The notes beneath the pieces are model-generated. The model was not told where the DNA came from. It did not search any database and saw only the letters and a program-made list of their open reading frames with translations. From the NCBI RefSeq assembly GCF_050003625.1, contig NC_134398.1, forward strand, positions 71,167,635-71,231,634: a DNA stretch of 64,000 nucleotides, in the 5' to 3' direction. Positions 36,301-48,300 of this stretch are shown in pieces. Position 1 is the stretch's first letter, and the number at the start of each line of letters is the position of its first letter. Position numbers and translations under genes: made by a program. Origin of the DNA: Haematobia irritans. Lineage: Eukaryota; Arthropoda; Insecta; Diptera; Muscidae.

Positions 36301-39300
36301 CAAAATAAAATTTTTTTTTAGCTAGCAAAAACTAGTTGCTAGTTTGTGTATATTTTCCCGTCTTTTAGTTCATTTAACTAACGTACGCAAAAAATTATTA
36401 GAGTAAATTAAACTTTCTCCAAATATAATAATTTCATGAACTAAAAGATAGTTAAATTAGCTTTAGTCAAATAGAGTATTCACTTTTTTTGAGTGTAATA
36501 TCTCTTTGTACAAGTCGTGATACAAAAACGCTAAAAAACTCTTGCTTACAGAAGTACAACTTGGTAAGCGAAGGAGGAAGCATCCGCTTACTCTAGTGTA
36601 ATGAAAGTGCGCTAATTTCAGCACTTTAATATTTCAACAAAGTTTTATCGGGCGTTCAATAAAAAGAATATTAAGCTCGTCGCCCAGTATAATCGAAGAA
36701 CTTACTTACACCTTTCGAAGAAGTAGCGCTGAATTCTGCACTGACAGAATTGCGCAGAATTGTAGTGCCTACAGTATGAACACTAATATTTAAGTGCTTC
36801 CAATTTTATGATTATTGTTTGCACATTTTTCTATAAATGAAGATGGGAGGTCCTTGTAAGATCAACATTTTGCACTGTAGCATGTCTACATTGTCGATTT
36901 AATTTACAAAAAAGAATCATTCCGCGAGCACAAATACCAGAAAGTAGACGTAGTAGTTCATCGAATGAAAGATATTTTACAAAATCACCTTTAGATAAAA
37001 AAACGGAGAGCATTAAAAACTTATTAAAAGATTTATTTAAAAAATACTTATTTGGTCTTACAAAAAGATATGTTTGAAAATATATATGTTTGAAACAGAA
37101 TATGTTTCGGAGAATATATTTAAACAGGCGATTTTTTGAGGGTGTATATACATTACTGCACACTGAATGAAGATTTTTCTTTTTTGAGGAACGAAATTTT
37201 AGAAAACATGGTACTCTGCTCGAGAGATATACGAGGGCAGTTCGGAAACTTCTCAGCCTAGCACAAACAGCGCGGTATAAGCATAAAGTTTAGTGTTTTG
37301 GAAACTTCCATCTCTGTTATGAACACATATTAATTTTTGTTTCGATCTGGCAACTCCTTCATATAGAAACAGGTGTTCAAAAAAGACGCATTCGCATTTT
37401 TTTTACAATGGAAAAATTAGATATGTCATTAAATATTTACATAAAAAAGGTTTATCGGGACAAGAAATTCATAATGATATGGTGAATGTGTTAGGTGATA
37501 GTGCTCCTTCATATGCAACAGTAAAAAATTGGGTTGCTGAATTTAAACGTGGTCGTACAAGCATTGAAGATGAACCACGTGGTGGACGTCCAAAAACAGC
37601 AACAACAACAGAAATTGTAGCCAAAGTGCATGATATGGTATTAAATGATCGACGAATAAAAGTGCGTGAAATTGCTAATATCATGGGCATCTCAAATGAT
37701 CGAGTCCATTTAATTTTGCAAGAAGAACTACAGATGAAAAAGCTTTCTGCAAGATGGGTGCCGCATTTGTTAACAGTCGATCAAAAACGCATAAGAATGA
37801 ACATTTCTCAAGCTTGTTTGGATCATTTTAAGCGAAATAAAATTGATTTTAAGTGTCGTTTCATAACTGTTGATGAGAAATGGATCCACCACTATACTGC
37901 AGAGACAAAAGAACAATCCAAACAATGGACTGAAGCTGGAGGAAGTGCCCCAAAGAAGGCAAAAACAATTGAACCGGCTGGTAAGGTTATGCCAACGGTT
38001 TCTTAGGATTTCAAAGGTATTTTATTGATTGACTATCTGCAAAAGGGTAAAACAATAAATTTAGAGTACTATTGCAACCTTTGGATCAATTAAATGTACA
38101 AAATCGAGAAAAACGTCCTGGCTTACAACACAAAAAAATAATTTTTCATCAAGACAACGCACCAGCGCACAAGAGTGTTATAACAATGGCTAAAATCAAC
38201 GAATTAAAGTACGAGTTGCTTGACCACACGGATGAAAAAGACTGTTTTTCATATGTTTGGCTATAAACATTATATGTTTGGAACACAAATTTTTAAACAC
38301 AATATTTTTGAGTGCAAGCATATAGTGTTCATAAACTAGCATAACATGTTTGGGACATATATGTTAATATGTTAGAACATATTATGTTTGGGACATAAAA
38401 TGTTTGTAAATATAATATGCTTGGATGCAAACATATATTAATTTAGAAATAGCCTATAAACATATATGTAGCTATTAGTAGCTTGGAGCGCTATTTAACA
38501 GGGAGCGATATTGAATTAAGTTGGTGGTTGTTGCTTGTTATTACAAAATTAACATTTTATTTTTCCTTGGGCAATTGATCAGCTACTTCTTTGATCCTTA
38601 CAAACTGTGTGGTCCGCTGATCGAATCCCCGTCCGGCAAAAGGTAAAATTAAAATAATAAAAATCATACAATTGAATAATTTCTTCTACAATGTTTGTAT
38701 TACAGAAAAAGGTGCTAAGAACTAAAAATCTCGTTGAAGTGAGAAAGATGTGGGGGAATATACAATTAGGCAGAAACAAAATTTTGAGCATTCAGGTCGA
38801 AAACCTATGTTGTTAGCACCTATATTACCTGTTTATTTTCATAATTAATTATGATTGTAAATATATAAATAAATAAATAAAATTTTGAGCACAATATTGT
38901 TTGGGAGAATTTTTTTTAAGCGTATAATATTTTTGGGTGCAAAACGCTTCCAAACCTATTATATGTTCACATAATAACATATTGTTTTTTGCAAGACAAC
39001 ATTATTGAATTTGGATGCAAAAATACAAAATGTTTGGAACTTAGACTACCCAAACATAAATTGTTTAGACCAATATGCTTTCAAACATATTATATATTGG
39101 AAGAGATCAAACATATAAATGTTTGGGCAATACCCAAAAATATATATGCTTGAAGCAAAATATGTTTGGGAGTATATGTTACAGAAGCGATTTTTTGTGA
39201 GCGTGCACCCACCTTATTCTCCTGATTTAGCTCCCAGTGACTTTTACTGAAACAAAATATGCTCGCACAGTACAAACAATTTTTTGGAAATATATATGTT

Positions 39301-42300
39301 TGAAACAGAATATGTTTAGGAGAATATATTAAATTACTGCACACTGAAAGAAGATTTTTCTTTTTTGAGCAACGAAATTTTAGACAAATCAAGTTTTATT
39401 TTGACCCTAAAAACAAATTAATTCGGGGTTTATTTCCTTTTAAAGAAAATAATCTATAACATATGAAAATCTCGTTTGTCTGAAATTTAGTACCGAAGGA
39501 AAGTATTTTTTTTTGTGTGTTGATGTATGAAGTAATATAGATGGATGTTTGAACTGATATGGATGGATTTTTGCATGGTCGTTGGAGAGAATAAACTGAT
39601 ATAGAATTTGAAGCAGATTTGATGAAACTTGCTGTTCAAAGAGACTACAAAAATCAAATTGGGGGTCGGTTTACGTACACACTGAAAAAACAGTGAACCC
39701 TTTTCCATTGCAAAATGAACTAAACTGTAGTAATATTGACCATGATTTAGCCCTTAAGTTTTTTTTCAACTTGTCTAGTTTATAATTTTCTTAAATTTTA
39801 GTTCATCTATAACATTGTAGTTTAGTTCATTTTTACAACACCATAAGATTTATATACACCTACCAAGTTAAAAAGTCAGTATTATTTTGGTTTACTTGCT
39901 TATTTTGTGGGAAACCCGATAATAAAAATTGGTTAACAGTCTCTTTAAAATGTCGACGACTAGACTATTTTTAAATCAATCATTCCACAGTATAGAGAAA
40001 TTAAATAATTAAAGGAACAACAAACCGTTTTACTATTATGAGAATTTTCATACAATAAAATTAAACTATTTTTAAGCAAAAGTACTTTATTATAAAAACT
40101 TATGATGAAAGTTCTTAATACAATGTTTTTTGTGAATAAAAATTATGACCACATGGAAAAGAGAGTAGTTCATTTGAACCCGCTGTTTGGACATTTTGAC
40201 TTATCCTTTTTTTATTCATCGTAGGTAAATTTTTCACATATCTTGCTGGAAAAAAGGAAACAACAATGAAAATTGTTAAAAATTAATACCATGTAATGAA
40301 ATATAATTTTTAATTCTTCATTTTAGCTTGTAACTTACGATATTTGGGGCATTTTATCAAATGGTGTAAGGAATTCAACTTTTTTTTGGAAAACGTATCT
40401 CATAAAATTTGTACCTGAAACAATTAGAGAAATAATGAAGTATTCTAAATAAACTCATAAAACTGTGTTGTTATCGATGTGAAAGATATAATAAAATAAA
40501 TATTCTAGTTGAAAGAAAGCCAAAGTTTTATAAAACTTACCAATTCTCTATTAAATTGTACGCTGAGGGGAAATATAAAAAGTTGTCCAAATTTATTTGG
40601 GTTACTCTGAAATTAAATATTAAATACAATTATTAAATACGTTTTCAAAAAATCTAATGAAAAAAAATAATAATATGCATAAAAAACCAAATATTCTTGA
40701 TATTCCTAGACAGTCATCAAAATGACGACACGTAATTTCATTTTCGATTTAAAATGCATTTTAGTCTATTGGGAAATGGTAAATTTAAGTTATACTAATT
40801 CGACCGTTTTATGAATTTTTGTTTTATACTACTTAAAACCAAATTGAATAAGAAAATAAATTCAAGTTTGGTTCGCTCACGATGAAAATTATATCGTCTT
40901 GAAATCAGCCGTAGTCAAAATGACGAAGGATGACGTTAATGTACAAAAAATAAGGATGGCTGTCCAGGGTTAAAAGAAAGTTAGAGAAAACTTACCAATT
41001 CACTATTAAATTACAGGCAAAGGAGTACTAAAAATTTGTCCAAATTTTAAGGGGTTATTCTGAAATTAAATATTTATTTTTACATTAAAAATATTACATT
41101 AGTTTCCAAAAAAATTTAATTAAAGAAATACTAAAATAAGGTATTAAAAACCTGTAATTTTGATGATAAAAAGGTCATAAAAACGTAAATATTCTAGTTG
41201 AAAGGAAGCCAATTTTTAAAAGAAAACTTACCAATTCTCTACCTTTTTAAATTTGTTTTAATCCGTCTGGAGTTGCTCTGAAATTAAATATCGCTTTTAC
41301 AACAAAGAAAAACATTAAACTGGTTTCCAAAAAAAAAATTAACAAATAATAATATACATAAAAAATATTCTTTTCAAAAGAAAGCCATATTAAAAAAATA
41401 CTTACCAATTTATGAATAAACTATACGCTGAGATATTACAAAAATTTTCCAAATTCATCTGGAATTGAATATTAATTTTTTACATTGAATAATGAAAATT
41501 TCAATACTCTTTCAATTTCAACATATTTTACTAAATATTCTTAATAACTTTTTTCTAAACTACCGATAAAATATTAATAACTTTCATTTAAAAGGTTTAA
41601 TAAACAAACACCAATATATGACTCAAAAATCCAAAATATTCCATGCCTTTATATTCCCTTGTTGCATACCTACTTAAAAGATGCAACAGCCCACGCCAAC
41701 GCCAACTATACAACTGAAGCATGCCAAACAAAACCAAGCAAAGCCAAAACATTCCAACAACAACAAAAACACATGTGCCTTTATTGAAAACACCTCATCC
41801 AGCCAAAAACCATCAACGAATAACAAACACACACACACACACACAAGCCACTAAATGAACAAAAATAAAAACAACCCCACGCTCATGTATACACAACAAA
41901 ACTCAAGTAACATCATCTTTACATTAATCACATTCCACTATTCCGATAAAGATCTCTGTACTATGCATTAGTTCATCGCATCTGCTGACAATTTACTCTA
42001 AGAATAATATTCGTAAAGGCACACCAGTTTATGAGCGATGAAACGTTTAACTTAAAATTTGCAAAATTTTCATGAAATGTTATCTACCATTTTTGACGAA
42101 AATGTCTATAAATTTAATTACATGTGAACTAAAAATATTTCATTGTGTAATTTTTTACCAACAATTATTAACTATAGGAATAGTCAGTAAGAAATTGCTA
42201 TCCACTTTCAAGTTCATTTTTCGTAAAAAAATATTTTCTCATACAAAAAAATCTTATAGTAAATTGCACTTATTATTTAGAAAATACTTTACATTTCACA

Positions 42301-45300
42301 AGTAGTTTTATAGCATGACAAACGAATTTTTAACTACCAGTTAAGAAATTTTTTAAGGAAATTTCCATCGTATTTTGTAGGCCATGAACTAAACGATTGC
42401 TACTTAGAATTTGTAAAATTTCCTTTCGAGTAGTTAATTTTCGTTCAAGATACGAAAAATGAACTAAAATTCTGGAAAATTCTTGTAATAAATTATTGTA
42501 AAAATCTTCTTAATTTTACGAGACACTTTTTTTTCTGTGCACGGACGAAGAACTATGTTTTTCATATGTTTCGGTGTGAGAATTATATGTTTGAATCTCA
42601 AAATTTTAGCACATTATTTTTAAGTACAAGCATATAATGTTCGTAAACTGGTATAACATGTTTGGTATATCAATTGAGAGAAAATGGTATTCTGCTTGAG
42701 AGATATAGTTTTAATGTGGATAAATGAGCATTCATCATCAAAATCGAAAATTTGAAATCTTTACGTGTAAACATTATTCATTTTACACATTTAATTGTGT
42801 ATTCGGAATTTAAAAAAATATGCTTAGGGTGAAACAAAATATGTTTGCACAGTACAAACAGTTCTTTGTTTGCACAAATTCTGAAAATATATATATATGC
42901 TTGAAGTAAATATGTTTGGGAGGATATGTTAAAGATATGATTTTTTGAGGGTGTAGGAGCTATACCGTATATAGTTAAGGACCGATATGGACCAGTTTGT
43001 GCATTGTTGTTAGAAGGTAAACCAAACTGTTAAAGCTATATTTGGGTGATTTTGTATATGGAAAGTATATGGTCGGTTCTTTCAAGTAAATTGTATTTTA
43101 AAGATCGAGCTTGAATAATTATTTTCTACACGGACGAAAAGGACTGTTTTTCATATGTTTGGGAGTAAAAATTATATGTTTGGAACTCAAATTTTTAACA
43201 CAATATTTTTAAGCGCAAGCATACAATGTTCATAAGCTAGCATAACGTGTTTGGGACATATATGTTAATATGTTAGAACATATTATGTTTGGGACATAAA
43301 ATGTTTGTAGATTTAGGAATAGCCTATAAACATATATGTGTTTAGAAAGAGAGACCTAGAGAATATGCTGCAAGTAAAATAATGGAATTAACCAATTGGC
43401 GCCATAGAACTATATCCATATATTGCAAAGAAAATTTCATTAAAATTTCTTCTACCAGTGTATGCCCTAAAGTGAAACATAATATGTTTGAACACTACAA
43501 ACAATATTTTGTTTGGACCAATCCTGAAAATATATATGCTTGAAGCAAAATGTGTTTGGGGTATATGTTACAGAAGCGATTTTTTAGGGTGTATTTGATA
43601 GCAAAAAACATCGAATAGAATCAAATTATTTAGTTTCTGAGATACGATAAAATATAGCTTTAAGAGTTTGGTGTACGGACAATTATTTATTATAGTGTAT
43701 GTGTCCCAAACATGTTATACTTGTTTATGAACATTATATGCTTGCACTTAAAAATAATGTGATCAAAATTTGAGTACCGAATATAAAATTTTTACACCGA
43801 AACATTTTTTTTGGACTGAGATCAACTTATCTTAAAAATCTGAAACAATTGTTCAATGTTATTGAAATCTTCCTTAATGCCTATGATTTTTTTTAATTTC
43901 ACTATAAAGCTAAATAGCATACTCAAAAATAGGAGGTGCATCTAAAAACTATATTTTAAAGAAGCTTTTTACTGGAAACATGTCATAATTTATTGGTTGG
44001 AGTTGAGTCCAATTTTTTTTCTTAGTATCAAGTTGCTTACTTTACTCAAATTTGACAGAGAATTGCGTCTTCCATTTTCCCTTTTTATTTGGCTTGGAAT
44101 CAATAACATTCATTAGCGCAAATACCAGTGTTGTTTATGTCCCATGTGGAGAACTACCACCATTTAGATATAAATTACAGAGGAGGAGTTAATATACAGC
44201 TTTTGGGTGGTTCTGAAATCCTGGAAAGAGGGTTCCCCGGAGCGGTTGCATGAGATTACCTAACAGCCACCCAGATTTCCAAACGGTGAAGGTGGTTGTG
44301 GAACACTGTCGGTTAAATAGGTATACGACAGTGCAAACCCCAAGAATTTTTGGTCACATTACATGTAAAAACGTTTGGAAAACGTGTACAGAAAACGTTT
44401 CTCTTTTGTTAGAGTTTTTTGATTTTTTTTTTCGAAAATTTCAAACTTTTATCACCAAAAAATTGTTTTTGTTACAAAACTCTTATTTTTGCAATACAAA
44501 AAATTCAAAAAAAAAACACAGTCCATTTCGTTTATATCAAACAATTCTGATTTTTATTATCTAATAAGACACATTTTGAACTTTCATAGTACGAAGTAAT
44601 ATGTAATGTCGAACATCTTTGCGGAATCATCCGAACATTTTTGGAATATATGTAAAATAAAAAACAAGTAAGTAAAGTTTATAGTCGGGCGAGGCCGACT
44701 ATATTATACCCTTCACAACTATGTAGACCAAAATTTGTGTTACAATCTCAACTCCTTCAAATTTGTTGAGAGTTATTATGAAGGTTTATATTCCCATATA
44801 CAAATATTTATATCTTAACCGATTTGGAGACAATTTTTTATACTTCTACAAATTCTCTAGAATTAAAATTTAAATCAGATAACGTCCCGGGATGAAACAC
44901 AATGTTAGTAAATAAATATGGGAAATATGGGAAAGCTAGAACAATTTTAATGCAATTGTACAAAAGAGCATTTATGATTCATGGGGCGATACATATGTCG
45001 AGCGATATTTCCACAAGTCGGAGTTATATTTAAAACACAACCGTTCTGTGGAAAGTCAGCCATTACAGAGTGTTGGATATAACTATGATATGGGGAAATC
45101 ATCACAGAATTTTGTGCACAATTTTGCCCATACTTGCATAAACCGGAAGAAGAAATATATGGAGGCTTTATCTAAATCTTAACCAAATTAAATCCAACTT
45201 TTCACACTTAAATAGCATATTAAATACCATATATTCTCTGTGAAAACTATCGAGTCAATGCACTATGGGCGGAAATTAAAAATTTGCGGCAAAAATTATT

Positions 45301-48300
45301 TACAATCAATCTAGTATATGGTATATCGATATATCTTATTAAAATCAAATGTTACCAACAGAAAGGGAGTCAATCCCCCTTACTCCACACCCAGAGAAGG
45401 AATATGATCACCTCAAACATGTTTTAAGAGCAAAATGTTATTTTTGGGTGGTGACCATGTAACATGGTTTTCGCAACCATGTTATTTTCTCGGAAATCAT
45501 GTATCTGATCTCGGCAAGCAGGTTATATTTGACGAGAAAATAACATTTTAGTGACAAACATGTTACATGGTCACCATACAAAAATAACATTTTGCTCTTG
45601 AAACATGTTTGAGGTGATCATATTCCTTCTCTGCGTGCAGGTGCGTTACTACACCCTCAAAAAAAATCGCTTCTGTAACATATACTCGCAAACACATTTT
45701 GCTTCAAGCATATAAATTTTTGGGTATTTCCCAAACATTTATATGTTGGATTTCTTCCAATATGTAACATGTTTGAAAGCATATTGGTCTAAACAATATA
45801 ATATGTTTGGGTAGTCTAAGTTCCAAACATTTTGTATTTTTCCATCCAAATTCAATAATGTTGTCTTCCAAAAAACTATATGTTCTTATGTGAACATATA
45901 ATATGTTTGGAAACATTTTGAACCCAAAAATATTATATGCTTAGAAGAATTTTCTCCCAAAGAAGATTGTGCTCAAATTTTATTCTGCCTAATTGTATAT
46001 TCCCTCACATTTTTCTCACTTTTTCTGTAATACAAACATGTTAGAAGAAATTATTATATTTTATATTTTTTTTTAATTTTACCTTTTGCCGGACGGGGAG
46101 TCGAACAGCGGACCACACAGTTTGTAAACCAGCACACTAACCACTGGCCTACGTAGCTGTTATGGTCATCAAGAGATAATTATCGTTATAAGTTATATTT
46201 ATATAGCATAGCTTGCGGTGCCCACGAGCCGATGCAAACATAACATTGTTTAACAACATAACATAGCAGTGGTTGGTCGTCCGCCTTGCGTGACAGGGGA
46301 CCTGGGTTCGATCCCTGCTTCGACCAACACTATTTTTTTTTATGTATTTTTTAACATATATTCCAGATACGTTCGGAAGTTCCCGAAAAGGTGTTCAGCA
46401 TTACATACTATTATATTAAATTTTTACTACGAAATTGTAAAGTGTGTTTTATAAAAGACTTAAAGTCAGAAAAGAAAAGTGCTTTATATAAACGAAATGG
46501 ACTGAGTTCAAATCAAATATTATTTTTTTATTGCAACAATAAAAATTGTGTAACAAATAAAGGTTTTTGTATACAAGTTTAAAATTTTCGAAGAAATTCA
46601 AAAACTCTTACAAAAGAAGAACGTGAAGTCGAGTATATATAAATATTTTTCCATCGAATCCTAAGGTTAACGATAACCATTCAAAAGCACATTATATTTA
46701 AATTCTAAACAGTAATTTTAAAACAGCACATAAATTTATTTCGGCGTGAACAATTGTTTGCTAGCATGTAACACCATTAATTTAGATATACAAATAAATA
46801 TGAATTTTTATTAACGAATAATTTTGTACTTAATTTAATTCTTAAGGCCGGTATAAATTGGCATTATCACGTAAAAATGGCCATGTTTACCCTTTTACTT
46901 TTCTTTAATAATTTCTTTTAAAGAAAATAAACTTATTCAATTGTTGCTTTGGATCTTTCCCCACCATGTTATAATACAATTTACCGGAAAAAGTTGTAAT
47001 GTTATTCTGGTTTTGCCGCTAAAATGAGAAATAATTTTAGCGGCAAAACTCGAACTCAATGCCCACTTTTATTTTCGAAAAAATCCGTCAACTCCTCTTG
47101 GACTACTCATTAATAAAGAGGAACTAATCTTTGTTTTTATAGATCTTCATATATACTTGCTTATTTTCCTTATTAAGAAAGCGCATTATCCCCAGAACTT
47201 GATGTAAATAGTATAAACCAGTTGTCGTTTTATTAAATTAATTTTATTAATTAAGATTAAACAAATATTAACCATCAAAATTACTTTCTTCAGTATCTAA
47301 CTCTGTTGTTCGAAGGATTTCGATCGCAATTATTAACCGATTTTGATAAAATTTGGTACAACGTGTTTCCTTGGTCAAAGATAATATTTTAAAGTATGTT
47401 TTCAAGTGTAATTACAACATTGGTTACCATACAATAAAGTTCTATACGAATCAAACAAATTTTAATACAAGGAATAGAATGAATTTGTGGCTTAACTTAC
47501 AATAATATTCCACTCGAATTGAAATCCATTCAACGTATATCGAGATTTAAGGAAATGAGCAAATACTATCTTTGCAATAGCTTTGAATCGCTTCTGCTAT
47601 AATTGTAATATTTATAATATTGTAATTTGAAACAAATATTAAACCATATATGAATGAACCTTTTAAATACGTATAATTTTTATACCCTCCATCATAGGAT
47701 GGGGGTATATTAACTTTGTCATTCCGTTTGTAACACATCGAAATATTGCTCTAAGACCCCATAAAGTATATATATTCTGGGTCGTGGTGAAATTCTGAGT
47801 CGATCTAAACATGTCCGTCCGTCCGTCCGTCTGTTGAAATCACGCTAACTTCCGAACGAAAAAAGCTATCGACTTGAAACTTAGCACAAGTAGTTGTTAT
47901 CGATGTAGGTCGAATGGTATTGAAAATGGGCCATATCGGTCCACTTTTACGTATAGCCCCCATATAACGGGACCCTCAGATTTGGCTTGTGGAGCCTCTA
48001 ACAGAAGCATATTTCATCCGATCCGGCTGAAATTTGGTATGTGATGTTTGTATATGGTCCCTAACAACCATGCAAAAATTGGTCCACATCGGTTCATAAT
48101 TATATATAGCCCCCATATAAACCGATCCCCAGATTTGGCTTACGGAGCCTAAAAGAGAAGCAAATTTCATCCGATCCGCCTGAAATTTAATACATTGTGT
48201 TGCTATATGGTCTCTAACAACCATGCAAAAATTGGTCCACATCGGTCCATAATTATATATAGCCCCCATATAAACCGATCCCCAGATTTGGCTTGCGGAG

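Larger units (their letters stand above)
37232..39251 (+). mobile_element. mariner element, right end missing, split by a MITE
   Basis: CGAGGGCAGTTCGGAAACTTC at 37232 after TA is a mariner-type terminal repeat. The transposase frame follows from 37408. A 979-bp TGTTTG MITE sits at 38227-39205; the mariner text resumes with CCACCTTATTCTCCTGATTT and stops near 39251. Confidence 0.8.
39480..43080 (-). repeat. DINE-1-like type A fragment containing two nested insertions
   Basis: 39480-39677 and 42954-43080 read continuously across the nest: GGGGGTCGGTTTACG joins GGAGCTATACCGTATATAG and GGACCGATATGGACC, as in 11820-11880. Confidence 0.6.

Noticed and set aside
42072..42305. 77-codon ORF repeated at 55463-55675
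   Set aside because: It is the same position in both copies of the 2.8-kb non-coding element; composition is that of AT-rich noise and the second copy starts differently.
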